NCBI GenBank assembly: GCA_950295325.1
Contig: OX485805.1
Span: 18,339,501 to 18,403,500, forward strand
DNA from: Polytrichum commune
Lineage: Eukaryota; Streptophyta; Polytrichopsida; Polytrichales; Polytrichaceae
Length of the DNA stretch: 64,000 bases
Reading direction: 5' to 3'
Shown: piece after piece, positions 34,215-47,295 of the stretch
How positions within the stretch are numbered: position 1 is the stretch's first letter
How the letters are laid out: each line of letters starts with the position of its first letter
Program-made: the position numbers and the translations under genes
Notes under the pieces: model-generated
Database searches by the model: none
What the model saw: the letters and a program-made list of their open reading frames with translations, nothing else
Told to the model about the DNA's origin: nothing

Positions 34215-37200
34215 ATGGAGGTGATGGCGAGCGCGGGGACCATACCGAACTCAGTTTTGTCACCATGTTGTCAACATACCTCATCATTTAGGAGGTCACA
34301 AATAGCGTCGGGTAGGAAATTGGCGTTCAATTCCACATCCTTGAGGCATCAGAACCATCATGAGGGGCTAAGGAAGTCGTCATCCGTGGTGGATGTGTTG
34401 CGGCCACTTTCGATGTGCGAGGGTTTTGATTTGGCCGTAAACTCGCACCTTGCAAGCAGTGAGACATCCAGTCGACAGGCGAGCCGTGGTGTTGTGTCTG
34501 CTGTGTTTGAAAGGTTTACAGAGAGGGCCATCAAGTCGGTGATGTTGGCACAGAGGGAGGCGAAATCTTTAGGGAAGAGGGAAGTAGGGACCGAGCAGCT
34601 GTTGTTAGGGTTGATTGCGGAGGAGAGAGGTAAAGAAGGGTACCTTGGGTCAGGGGTGACATTGGAGAGAGCAAGGGAGGCAGTTCGAAGCTTGTTAGAG
34701 GAGTCTGTTGGGAGTGGAATGCTTGGACCTGCCACGGATGTGCCATTCTCTCACGGGAGCAAGCGTGTTTTCGAAGCAGCCCTTGAGCATTCCAAGAAAA
34801 TGGGGCACAATTACATTGCCCCCGAGCATATTGCCATTGCTTTGTTGGCCGTGGATGATGGTGGTGCAAGCAGAGTGCTTGATAGGTGTGTGTTCTGTTG
34901 CCCTTTGATTGCTTGGTTGCTCGCTTTGCATTTTTGATGTCATCCTAAGTGGTGAATTGCAGTGGGAGAGTTTTTTATTGTCATGAACATTATTACTGTA
35001 TTGATGATGAGTTCTTCATTAACATTGTGATGAAGGTTACCGAATTTCTGGCTTCCTTGGCATCTGGAAGCGAAGTGTAGTTCATCATGTCTAAAAATAG
35101 TTTTGAGAGAATTCAGGAATTTTGATAGATGAGAAGGAAGGACTGTCGATCCTTGGCATAATCGTGGTTACTGAAATATTTTCTTTTCCATCTGAGATAT
35201 GTCAAAGTGAAGTGGAGTTCATTATGTCTAAATATAGGTCAAGGGACTAGCTTACAGGGAATAAGGAATCTTGACTGCTGAGAAGGAAGGATTGTCGATC
35301 TTGAATGTTGTGAACACCGCATGTTTATGGAACTCGTACTACATTTTAAAAGCTATTTGCGAGGGAAGATTCATCAGCATTGTCGACTGTTCTTAATCTG
35401 TTAACTAATGTGTATCTCTGTACCTATTCAGATTGGGTGTGAAGAAGGGCAAATTGCAGTCTGAGGCCGTTGCAAAGTTGCAAGGTGAGCTGGAGAAAGA
35501 AGGTCGTGCAGCATCCTCATCTGTTGCAATGCCGCAGAAGGCAGCTGCAGGAGGCAGTGCTGCAAAGCGCTCATCGACACGCAGAGGTTTGTTCCTTGCT
35601 GGTTTTTTAAATTAATAGACTTGACACATAGGCTGTGAAGATATCTTGTCGTGAGAATGTGAGCATATACTGACTGTTCTCAACATGAACAATTGGCTGT
35701 TCACTTACTCTTTGCACGGTGTAGATGACATCGATCATTTCCTCTTGAGAGAGCTGGAGGATTGTCTTTGAACATGGTTGCTAGCAGAGAGACAATATAT
35801 CAGCCATTCAGAATGTATGTTCAATGGTGAAATGGTTTCTCTGCTTGGGCAGGCAAGTGCGAATTCTCCCCTAGTCGTGTAGTCAGCTGCTCCTATGGTC
35901 TGTGTACCAAGATTAGGAGGTAATTGCACCTCATTCGAGTTCCAGTGGTGTGTTTTGCCACAGGGATTGACAGGGAGGTGAAGGATGAAATTACAAAGTG
36001 ATGATTGGGCTGCAGTGTGCAAAGAGAGTAAACTATGAGACGAGAGCTGGTTGGTAATAGTGGACGCGAGAGGATTGTAATCCCTAGGTGTTGGTACTTA
36101 ATTGTAGGAGAATACGATTTGTTCGTACTGTGTGAGTAATGCGAAGGACCTCAATGCCTGGATGAGACAAGATAGAGAGACTTGATTTTCCTAATTCAGA
36201 AGGCATTGAGGTCAGAGGGAGTGGACTATGTGGACTGCCTTTGTAATTATTCAGTATGCCCTGACACAATGAGCTGGATGTCTGCAGAGAAAGGAGCTTT
36301 GAATGACTTCTGTGTGGACATAACTGCCCAAGCTGCAGAAGGTAAAATAGATCCGGTGATTGGTCGGGACAAGGAAGTGGAGCGAGTAGTCCAGATACTT
36401 GCCCGACGCACAAAAAATAATCCAATTCTCCTTGGAGAACCTGGGGTAGGCAAAACTGCGATTGCTGAGGGGCTTGCAATGCGTATCAGTAGTGGAGACG
36501 TACCTGAATTCCTCGTTGTAAGAACCCCTCCAAATCATCAACAATATCGTGCCCGTTGGGTTTTACAATCATTGGTTTGCTGACACTTGTATTTGGTTTA
36601 TTGTACTTCATTGGATTTAGGATTGTAGACCATTTCAAGAAAGCTGTCATTGATGGATTTTGGCCCCTTGCTTGCAGGGAAAGAGGGTGATGTCATTAGA
36701 CATGGGGTTGTTGCTTGCTGGAGCCAAAGAGCGCGGTGAGCTGGAGACACGAGTGACCAGTTTAATAGAGGAGACACGGTCTGCAGGTTTGTGCCTACTA
36801 GGATTGTCACATCATGTGGATTTATTTATGTTCTGCTGTCGTAAAAGTCATCAATAGGTGATCATACCTGCACCTTTACTTCCATTACCTTAGCAATGTG
36901 GCCTCGGAGTCATTCTGATAAATGGAGAAGAAAATTTGGTCTAGTTGAGGAATCTTAATGTTTCCTCTTTGTGTGCAGGGAATGTGATACTGCTGATTGA
37001 TGAAGTTCATACATTGGTAGGTTCTGGTTCAGTGGGAAGAGGAGGTAGTGCAGGGTCAGGCTTGGACATTGCGAACTTGCTAAAGCCTGCACTTGCGAGA
37101 GGCGATCTTCAGGTGAATTACATTGCTGGAATTTAAAAGCAGTCAACATTTGATTTGTTTAGAATAAGCCATCACCTTATTTGGTAAGGTGTTAAATTCA

Positions 37201-40200
37201 TAGCATTTGGAGAGAATTAATGAGGCATATTGAGTTTTTTCTGACCAGTATTGTTCCTATTTGCATGATCAGTGCATTGGTGCGACAACACTCGATGAAC
37301 ATCGCAAGCACATTGAGAAGGACAAAGCCCTTGCTCGACGATTCCAGCCTGTTATGGTTTTAGAGCCTTCACAGGTATGTTTTATGCACATGGCAGCTGT
37401 ACACTTTACATATTTGTCAGTTACTCTCTATGCAGGATGATGGAGAAATTGGTTAGGCAAGCATGAATAAGACATTTATGACAGGTGGTATATTGCTGTG
37501 GAGCTCTCATTTATTAAGGAGAATAACCTGAATTGCCTCACTTTATGGGTTGTTGTAGGAGGAGGCAGTGATGATTTTGATGGGACTGCGAAGTAGGTAT
37601 GAAGAACATCACAAGTGCCACATCACTCGTGAAGCTGTGGAAGCTGCTGTTTACCTATCTGCTCGATACATTGCTGACCGGTTCTTGCCTGACAAGGCTA
37701 TTGACCTGTTGGATGAAGCTGGTAGTCGAGCTCGTATCAACTCATTTAGAAGAAGGAAGGAGCGCCAAACAAGCATCTTGACAAGGTCTCCCCATGAATA
37801 TTGGCAAGAGATTCTAGCTGTACAGGCTTCTCAAGAAGCTGTAAGTTCACCTCTGATTACCTTGCAATCTATTTAACATTGGTAACCTAGTCAACTAGAA
37901 TTTTCCAATAAGAATCGCATTCAAATTCAGACTTTTATAATGATGCTGCATGGATGAAACTGTGACATTTTCTGCAAATTGGATACTATTTATCTCATTG
38001 CCTTAAACCTTGAAATGGAGTTGGCTGACCTAAATAATATGGGACAGTACAAGCCAAATATTAACTTTATTGTCTAGCTTTCAGTTATGAATTCTTAGAG
38101 AATTTAGAAGCTGATATCCCTTGAACCTGTCAACAATCACTCAGGCTTTGGTGACCGCGGCAGGGAACACTGACTCTATCCTTAACGATTTGTTGACTTC
38201 TTCATCAATTGCACCAAGAGGAATAGATGCCGACAACGATGTGGGTTCTGTGGATGCTGATATCAGAAGTGATGAAGAAGAATTTGCTGAAGGGTATGTG
38301 CTGAAATCTATGCTGTCTGGTTTTATTACATTGTCGTACTACAATTCTTGGTCTTACAAATATCACAGCTTTATTTATTAAGCAGTTAATAGCTCACAAG
38401 GGCCAGGAAACCCGCCAATAAAAACGAAGAAGATTAACTGCTGACAGGTTTGATATGTTAGTGATCATATACTTTGGCCTGTGCCATATTTCCTTGAGCA
38501 CATTATGGCAATTTGTGGATCAATTACGATTTGTTGGAGAATACATACACCAAATTACATTTGTGGGCAACACATTATCCTGGGAATGTGTCATCTGTGA
38601 ACATGACCCTTTCCTGTCTGTTAAAAGATACGAGGATTTTCGTCCAAAGTCCTCCAAGTGTCACCAAACAAAACTCTTACAGATTTTGCATTATCAATGT
38701 GGTCCACTTTGTATTACCTATAGAATCGAAGATATTTGGGGTAACTACAGCAGGTGGACAGTGAGGTAGAACTAGAATAAGAATATGTGCTGTCACCTGC
38801 TTCGATTCTCTTATTTTCAGCCAATGCACTATTGAAATATATCCTTGTTTCTTGTAAGTATAGGAAATTCTGGAAAATGAAGTTATCAGATTCTTGCCAA
38901 TAATAGATAGGGTTGTTATATTCTGTAATGATTATGCCAAAAGCTTTGCAGGTTATCCACAGCCAGTGAACTGCAAGATAGAATTAGGATGGCTTCATTC
39001 AAACATGTAGATTAGTACAACTAATTGTATACTGGATGATCACATTACAGGCCAGTTGTTGTTGGACCGGCAGAGATTGCAGCTGTGGCAGCCATGTGGT
39101 CTGGCATTCCAGTGGAGCAACTGACGAACGACGAGCAAGTAAAGTTAATGGACCTGGAGAAACTTTTGCGCACACGTGTCATAGGTCAAGATGAGGCCGT
39201 GAATGCAATCTCAAGGGCTGTACGAAGGGCCCGTGTGGGACTGAAGGACCCAAATCGCCCCATTGCTGCCATGCTCTTCTGTGGTCCAACTGGTGTAGGA
39301 AAGACTGAACTCACCAAGGCTTTGGCCCAGCACTACTTTGGTTCGGTGAGCAACTGGTGCCTTGTTGAGGTCAATTTGAAGTAGTGCATATGCATAGAGG
39401 TGCACATTGAAAGATAATGGATATACCAAAGGCAAGCAGGCTGAATTTAGTTACATATTTAATTGGACATCTGTATTGAAGTGGGGTATGCTTGTGTGTG
39501 CACCTTACAATGGCACCAAAAATACTTCATGTATTTACAAGAGATTGGACTACACGGTCAATATGTGTGAACAATTACTGATGGGGCTATATGATGCATT
39601 CTATAAGAAAGGTTATGTTTACTTTGATAGTGAATAAGATATTTATATGTGAAATGAATTTTTTGAGGAAAATAGCTCTGGACTTCATATATACTTGCTA
39701 TTTACTCATGCAATCGTGTGTTTATTATCCTAGTAGAAGTGGGCTAACTAGAAAAATCAACAAGTAAAGTTTGTTTATATTAGTAGGTCAGGATGTGAAC
39801 GTTTTCTTGTGCTTTGGTTGGTGCAGGAGGAAGCTATGATCCGGCTGGACATGAGTGAGTACATGGAGAGGCACACGGTAAGCAAGTTAATCGGGTCTCC
39901 ACCAGGCTACATAGGATATGGGGAAGGTGGTGCCCTGACTGAGGCAGTTCGAAGGCGACCTTTTACAGTGATTCTGATGGATGAGATAGAGAAGGCTCAC
40001 CCTGATGTCTTCAACATCCTACTCCAGATATTTGAAGATGGCCATCTGACAGACTCACAAGGGAGACAGGTGTCTTTCAAGAACGTGTTGATTGTGATGA
40101 CATCAAACGTGGGGTCAACAGCCATAGCCAAGGGAGGGAGCAGCCGGATTGGATTCAACCTGTCTGATGAAGCAGATGGTGGCAAATATTCTCAACTGAA

Positions 40201-41310
40201 AACTCTTGTGATGGACGAGCTGAAGGGTTACTTCAGGCCAGAGTTGCTGAACAGGCTCGACGAGGTGGTTGTCTTCAGGGCACTGGAGAAGTCACAGGTT
40301 TGTGACCCCAGCCTTGTGCCGTCCTGGACTTAATTAGGCTACTCTATACTATTGCCAAGGGTTGTGAGCATGAAATTGTGAGGGCCCTTGAAGTTCATCT
40401 GAATGCGGTAGAATGGAAAGTTGAAAATGAGTTTTGTGTGGTCACGGGCCTTCAAGTGCAGTGTAAAGACATACTCCACTGGGCTCTCAACCAATTGCTA
40501 TTTCATTACCAACTTACTCGTGTGGGTCCTTCTCCACAACAAATTATAGTAAACCAAGGGTTGTGAGGTTTTGAACTCTCATGGCCTTCTGATTTTTGTA
40601 TTAGCTCCCACCTCTTTAAGGTGGGCCTGATGCAAAATTCAGGAGACCATGAAACATTATCCTCTGCATGCCATGTAGGACTCCATGTAGGTTTTTCATC
40701 CATTTAAACTTCCTTGATTCCTGTGGCTTTCAAGCTCTACTGCAAAGTAATGTGGGCTGGTTTTTGCATTTTCAACCAAGGAGAGGTTTAGATTTCAGTG
40801 GTAATGGGCTCTCAAGCCCTTGTGTAAAAGTGCCCCTTAGTGTTGTTCCTTTTGAACTCGATTGTGTGGAGTGAAACACAGGGAAATGTAAACGTGCAGA
40901 CATTTCTTTTATGTTTGGTCTTCATTGAAAGAGTAGTGACTAAATTGTTGGTTTTATGTGAACAGGTGCGAGCCATTGTGGATATTATGTTGGAGGAGAC
41001 GAAAGGACGGCTGGCAGCCCGGGGTTTGCATCTCGAAGTTTCAGAAGCTATGGTGAAGCTAATTTGTGACCAGGGCTACGATCGGAGCTATGGTGCAAGG
41101 CCTCTGAGGCGGGCAGTGATGAGCTTGGTTGAGGATAATCTCAGTGAAGCTTTGCTGTTGGGTGAGTTCAATGATGGTGACACAGCCCTGCTAGACGTTG
41201 ATGAGACGGGCAACCCCAAGGTTTTTCGCCATGAAAGACCTGACCCTTGTAAGCATGGGCTATGCTTGCCGGTGCTAAAAACTGTGACAGTGTCATCACC
41301 CTCGGATTAA
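34215..41310 (+). CDS. CLPD: Chloroplast Clp ATPase ClpD (ERD1 type), 11 exons
   Basis: HSP100/Clp chaperone that unfolds substrates for the stromal Clp protease. Exons: 34215-34885, 35432-35586, 36288-36517, 36678-36786, 36979-37112, 37273-37374, 37559-37840, 38145-38293, 39051-39345, 39827-40297, 40966-41310; all are GT-AG and phases close to 980 residues. Residues 1 to about 90 are Ser-rich, like a transit peptide. A Clp N domain follows (about 95-240). AAA+ module 1 has Walker A GEPGVGKT (about 324) and Walker B ILLIDEVH (about 391). Module 2 has GPTGVGKT (about 688), [11 protein letters not shown] (about 757), the ClpP-docking-type tripeptide IGF (about 816) and GARPLRR (about 908). No UVR motif is seen between the modules, which, with the signature [20 protein letters not shown], favours ClpD over ClpC. 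The chosen ATG has an ACCATGG context. Intron 10 holds a family B repeat. Confidence 0.93.
40337..40836 (+). mobile_element. TIR repeat family B, copy in CLPD intron 10
   Basis: About 500 bp with the family landmarks: GAGCATGAAATTGTGAGGGC, GGCCTTCAAGTGCAGTGTAA, CATGCCATGTAGGACTCCAT and an end TTGTGTAAAAGTGCCCC. The left end is decayed (GGCTACTCTATACTATTGCC). TTA stands on both outer sides. It starts 39 bp after the exon 10 border and is sense to CLPD. Confidence 0.65.
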
Positions 41311-42100
41311 AGTTTTGCAGGGTGTGTTGTGTCACAAATGACACACATGCGAGCTTGCAGCTAGACCATTCCTTTGTGATGTGACACTGTGGCGGATTTG
41401 CGCAGGTGCAGAGTTTGGCAGCATGGTTGATAATGTATATTGTACTATTGATTGGATCACGAAGCACAATTGTGATTTGTATATAGGGCCTTTTGTATAG
41501 AATTGAGAAATCTTCATTGTATTTGACATTCTTTTCATATCATTAAATATGCCCAGTCAGTCAAGATGACACTGGATTCTGTGTCTTTACATTACTGACT
41601 TCTAAGTGTGCGGGATGGGTACCAAGTTTTGTATCTATCTATTTGATCTATCCAGGTATTGTGAATGGCCCCTTCAATTCTTGACATGATGACAATGTGA
41701 AAGGGGTGCTTGTGAATGAAGATCTTCGATGTTTGGGAGTGGAAAGTTTCTGTTTGTTATGTTTGACTTCTGAAGCATATTTGGCAATCCATCATGGGAA
41801 TTTGTGAATTTATGGATGAGATGGTTATTTGTGGGAACGCTGTAAAAGTCTGCACCCACTCCTCTACGTGGCCTCACTTGTCTCACTCACTCAATGGGAA
41901 GGTCGCTTATGAGGGTTGCCTCATGCATCGTCTCATGACTCTGCGATGGTAAATGCTGTGGGCACTCATAGTGTGACTTACTCATCGAAGCACTTTAGTG
42001 TAGTCCAGTGTACACAATTGTGAATCAAAATAGTATGGAATCCTATAATATGCGAGGGAAGTGCTTTTGCATCAATCTCAGCACATGTCTGAAAAGCATG
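41311..42100. other. CLPD 3' flank, no further gene
   Basis: An AT-rich 3' region; ATTAAATA near 41543 is a possible weak polyadenylation signal. No coding region or repeat stands out before the MITE at 42101. Confidence 0.45.
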
Positions 42101-44603
42101 GTATACCGTATTATGGCATTTAGTGTCATGTGCGTAATGGTGTCACTTACCCTATTTTGAGGTGTATTCTGGGATATAATAATGACCAGCAACTTCACCA
42201 TGAATGTCAGTTCGTGACATTTGGTGTCCAAATGTGCTTACTTATATCTTGGCATGAGTATGTTCAATAGTGATATGAGTATATCCCTATGTTCCATAAT
42301 AATCTACAAGTTGACTAAAGTGTGCACAAATGACACTTGGCATTATTAAGCTCTAGACTCATCATCCCCTTGCATATTAAATTGACCCAGTCTCAAGTAC
42401 ACCATTAACTCTGTAATATCAACCTTTGTAATGTCACTCAATCTCTAATATCCCGAACCCCTAGGGCATGGATGTTCTTAGTTCAAATCTCTCTCCTTAT
42501 TGTCACATTCTCTCCCTTATATCATGGGTTTTGCCATTAATGCAAAGCACCATAGAAGTCAACCCATACCCTTGCATATGTGTCAACATGTGGAGTGCCT
42601 TATTCTTATTCTTCTTATGCCACTTGTTGACTTGTTAGTGCATGGATTTGTCACATTGCTCAAGAAGGCTAAGTGGGAGGTTGACATGTGAAGATGGATC
42701 ATGTGTTATACTACTGTAGATTTCCCACGGTATCATTTGTTCTAAATCCTAAACCCTAATCTTGAACCTTGTCTTCTCCCTCTCACATGTGCTGCACATC
42801 TCTCGGCAATGCAATCCATCAATGTGGGAAGCTCTTTAAGGAGTTGATTTGTACAAGTGTGTGCATCACTCATTGTAAAGGCCACTGCTTACTAATCTCA
42901 AATGCAGGCTCTACTAATTTTGCTTTCTACATATCCTTAGAAGCCGAGTTGTTTTGAATATGAAATCGAGCATCACAGAATTGTTGTTGTTGTAGGACAC
43001 TTCCATCAATTGGTGATGAAGATGTACAAGTAATATTTTATGCATTAGATGACAATGGTGACTTCAAGGTTCGTTTCGTACACCGATTTTCAAGTATTGT
43101 AAATAGGATTTTAGCAAATAGTGAAATTTTCATCAAGTATTTGGGGTTTTGTCCATGTCGGGAGTTTGATGTGTTGGTTGTCTCCATGTCAATAGGGAAG
43201 AATTTGTTGACCTTTGCAACGCCATGTCTTTGAATTTGGAAGGGTAGACGAGGTGAGTTGCAATCATGTCTATGTTTGGATGACGTCCGTTATTCTAATG
43301 TTTCTTCTTGATGTATGTTTCTCGAGATAAAATTCTAGTGAGCTCAAATGTGCAATATGCATTGTCCCTCATAATCGTCAATCAATATGTGAAAAAAGTG
43401 GATCCATTTTGCCTGAGGGTTGATGTGGTGCCAAATTGTAGGCTCATTATAGGGGGATCTATGAGTCCGATTTTGCATATAGGGTTGTCAATGTATGGGG
43501 AGGATTTTGGGCATTATTGATCAAGATCCTAGACCCACCGGTTACATGTTGACATCTTTCAAGTTTTCTTTGCTAAATTAAGGAATATTCTATAAATTCC
43601 TATGAATGGATTAGATCGAGGTAAAGTCCTTCTCTTCTTTCTTAAATCGGAGCTACTACACCTTGAGCTTCTTGTCTTCAATGTCTATTTTTTGCACATA
43701 ATTCAATATCATCACTTCATTATGGTTTACACATGACATGAATTAGCAGTGCTAGCAAATACCCTTTCACCATCTAAACAATTGCAATTTTCTACTAAGA
43801 TTGAAATGTACAAAGTGTTTTGCTTGAAGGAAAAAAGAGAGTAAGATTCAACTTCCCAAAAAGATTCACTTATGCGGACATATACACACTAGGAGTCCAC
43901 CGCACAACTATTGTCACCCAAATATCATCAAGTTTGATTCTTCTTCATCATCTTCATAAAGCCCACATTGAATGCCCTGGTTGCCCAAATGCCTCCCTCC
44001 TACATCCAAAGCTTCCATAACTTCACTTAACCCAAAATCAAGATTATCCAGTTGCCCACCCACTAGATAACTTGACCAATTTTCATCATCTTTGATTTTG
44101 CAAGATCCATAAATGTATTATTCTCTCCACTACCCTCTTCATACTCTTTGTGATCTGCACCAAGGTCTTATACAAAGTGTTTCTCGACTTCTTGGAATAT
44201 ATGATCATATAGAAGCTTTACGTATGTGTGCAACTTTGGGAGATTATCCATGTCCCATGTATGAAATCATCGATTTCAATATAACAATGTTGCACTTTGT
44301 GTTATTCCGTAATGTCACATGCTACACTTATTCTTTATTATCATGCATCCATGTCAACACTACATAACTCCGTAATATCACACACACTTTGGTTGCCACA
44401 GGTGTGATACTATGGAGTTTAGAGTGTATTCCAATGTGCTATGTGAAATGTCTTGATGAGAATAATTTTCACTTAAGAAGTTATTATATTGATGAATAGT
44501 ATCATATGAACAAGTAGCGGACGTCACACTTTGAGACCTCTAGGCATCTAGTTTAGGTCCTTTGCAAATAGTGTATGTGGCACTAAATACCAAAACGGTG
44601 TAG
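42101..44603. mobile_element. MITE family D, split by a 2-kb element
   Basis: The left portion (42101-42399) is the reverse complement of about 32300-32600, and the right portion (44427-44603) of about 32145-32290. Between them lies the element 42400-44426. The ends GTATACCGTATTATGGCATT and, at the right, GTGGCACTAAATACCAAAAC with CGGTGTAG are the family's inverted repeat. Without the insert the MITE would be about 475 bp, close to its relative at 32131. Confidence 0.72.
42400..44426. mobile_element. 2,027-bp TA-flanked element
   Basis: The ends CACCATTAACTCTGTAATAT (left) and CACTCTAAACTCCATAGTAT (right, reverse-complemented) match the 348-bp MITE at 2514-2861, as does the sequence just inside both ends (TTAGTTCAAATCTC; CAACCAAAGTGTGTGTGATA reversed). 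TA lies at 42398-42399 and 44427-44428. At the matching place in the related MITE near 32310 there is a single TA with no insert. The inside has a protein-like open run at about 42995-43230 (including DVQVIFYALDDNGDFKVRF), a piece of repeat family C at 43495-43625, and no recognisable transposase. It is a longer, still non-autonomous relative of the MITE or a decayed source copy. Confidence 0.75.
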
Positions 44604-46530
44604 TTCTTTAAAAAACTTAACGCCCATTAAACAAGTATTTAACATGGTAATTTTGTTTCCAAATGTCCACACTTCCACTCCACTGAGCACTCCAAAAGTT
44701 CACATTTATAACATGTCCCTCTTCCAAGTTAAAAGTGTCAAAAGTGACCCTATCTTAAAATAGCCCAACTATCACATGCAATATTTCAACCGTCGCTTAC
44801 ATAATGAGTAAAATGAATGACATGGATTTGAGCTTGTATAAATTCTAACTTAAACTCAAATACATACAACATGTTCCTAATCACCATTGTCACATCCTCT
44901 TATTTATTGGTTTTTTGACAACTTGCCATGTCCCCGTATAAAGCAATGTTGAATGGGTATATAGGCGATTGCACGGTATCAAAATGTGAGATCAATTATG
45001 GTACCAAGGAACCTACATTTAATTTGGAAAAATATGATTGATATTGATACTTTGTGGGTATCATAAGATTTAAAAAAAATGTTTGTATACCCGAGTTCTT
45101 ATTAGGGTAATTACCATCCTAATACCACATTTATATTAAGACAGTTCACCCTCACTATAATAGTTCATGCATAGTTTAGCCCGAAATACATGTACCCTAC
45201 TAGTATATAAAAATGCTTAAAATCCTCATTATGTATACCCACATGATAATCAAACTAGTTTATCCACTCCAACATATTTAGGTGACGTGATACTTATTGA
45301 CTTATTAATACACCCTTGGTCCTTTAAGGAAAGTTTAAATGAATATTTTTAGTTCTGCACCCACTTCTCGCAAGATATAAATTGTGCAATTAGTGCGCGA
45401 TAATTAACAAATCCCAAACCTGCATGTAATTTTCTCCCTAATTTTTGGAATTCATATCAAAGTGAAGATTTTCTTCTTACAAATGATCATCTAGGGGCCG
45501 GTCCCCCCTCCCAAATCAACTAACAATTTTGCATTCTCGATCCAATTTCTTTTGAACACATGGTTCTTGGTGTCCATTCTTAGATCGACACCCAACCACA
45601 CACCATTCGAATATAGCATATTCATCGTAGACAAGCAATTGAATTAGGTCTGCTTACACTATATAATATTACACAACCTACTAAAGTTGGTCCCTTTTCT
45701 ATAAAAGGAGGAGGCCTAGTAGCTAGCTACAAATGTTGCATATCTTATTCCTTAACATGCCACATGTAGAAAGAGTAGGTGGCTTTAGTGACAGGCCTGG
45801 CTGGTCCATAGCCCACGCAGTAGGCTGGCTGACTAGCCGGTAGGTTGATTAGCCGAATTATTACTACTAAATTGATTTTTGATTTTTTTTCTTCTTTATC
45901 TTGTTCCAGGGACAAATAATGGAAGAGTCCACTTGCCTATCCGCCTTGACATAGTGAATAGTGTTTAGGCTGAGTACTCTTCATTTTGCAAGGGTGATCC
46001 AACATAAGTGGGGACACATGCTTGCAAAATTCCAAACACTAGGATGCAACACCGCAACGATGAGTAATTAATGTTACGTAAGGGTAGTTAATGCCCCCTT
46101 CCCACTTGACTTTAGCTAAGCCTAAAAGTTGGTTATAAAAACATGGTCTTCACACCATCGACACTATCTAGTCCCGGGCCTAGTTGACAAATGATGTGGC
46201 ATGGTTTAAAAGTGGAGGTATTAAGCCTCAAGCACCGACCCTCCCATTGGTACCTAGAGATGAGGCAAGAATGAAGGACCTTGAGAAGTGTTGCCTCCCG
46301 CCCTTATGATTTGTTGCTTTTAGTCTTAGCTATGAGGGCACAAGGAGCTTCATTAACAAAAACTGATGGTAAGATAGATGAGTAGTAAGACATTTAGGGA
46401 TGGGACAAAAACTATCCAACATTCCATTGCTTGGTAGTTAAAACAACGAACATGTGTGAAAACTATTTAACTAAAACCTACTCAACAATCTCCGGAGCAA
46501 GTTCTTATATGTGCATTGGGATAGCCGGAT
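44604..46530. other. Spacer with one foldback-family arm
   Basis: About 45355-45500 is an inverted arm of the foldback family (GCACCCACTTCTCGCAAGAT and following). No gene or clean element ends were found in the rest. Confidence 0.5.
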
Positions 46531-46532
46531 CA

Positions 46533-46754
46533 ATGATCGGGGAGATTTTTGGGCATAACCGATTGACATCCTAGTGTTTGCAAGTCCAACCGGTTACATG
46601 TTGACATCCTCCGGTTTTCCTTTATTAAATTGGGGTATATTCTAGAAATTCCTCTAAAATGATCGATAATTTTCTTGCAGTCTTAAACTTCAACCGCTTA
46701 TATCTCAAACTCAACCGGTTCACCTATAACTAACCATTGGTCCTCCCCGATCAT
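46533..46754 (+). repeat. Interspersed repeat family C, best-bounded copy
   Basis: 222 bp with a perfect 12-bp inverted repeat at the ends: ATGATCGGGGAG at 46533-46544 and CTCCCCGATCAT at 46743-46754. Internal landmarks are TTTTTGGGCATAACCGATTG, AGTCCAACCGGTTACATGTT, TATATTCTAGAAATTCCTCT and ACTCAACCGGTTCACC. CAACCGGTT occurs repeatedly. No coding region is present. Other copies are at 19835, 24605, 43495 and 46976. Confidence 0.7.
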
Positions 46755-46975
46755 AGAGCCGAATGCCTTCGCTCTGACCGAGGGAGCTTTACCTGGATTT
46801 TAGGAAATACTTTTGGTTATTTGGTAAAGTCAGGTGGAAAGGGGGCATTATAAGGGATATAAAATGGGCAGAATAACCCCGTAAAAGCCATTGGACCAAT
46901 AGGAAGGGGACACGTGGGCGATCCCCAAGCCCAAAGCTGGTGACGATCTCAAGGAAGGAAGGGAACCAGTGTCCG

Positions 46976-47206
46976 GGAAGATTGTTCGGCATAATCGGCG
47001 AAGATCCTAGTGTTTCCGAGTCCAACCGGGCTGCATGTTGTGATCTTTCGGTTTTGCTTTATTAATTTGAGGTATATTCCACAGATTTCTCTTAAACGAT
47101 CAGTGAGTTTTCCCGAAGTCTTGAATTTCCACTGGTTATTTCTCAAACTCAACCGGTTCATCCGTAACTCGCGGTCAGTTCTCCCCGTTCATTGAAGGGA
47201 ACTTAT
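46976..47206 (+). repeat. Repeat family C copy abutting the CRR6-like gene
   Basis: A second tandemly oriented copy, with GGCATAATCGGCGAAGATCC, AGTCCAACCGGGCTGCATGT, ATTTCTCAAACTCAACCGGT and AGTTCTCCCCGTTCATTGAA. It ends about 90 bp before the proposed start codon at 47296 and so occupies the space expected for the promoter or leader. Confidence 0.65.
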
Positions 47207-47295
47207 CCGGTGGTGCCATACCTGCCTGCCTTGGCTCCGGAGTGCGGTTGAATCCTCTTCGCGGTTGCCAATTGAATTGCAGGCGGAGCACAGCG

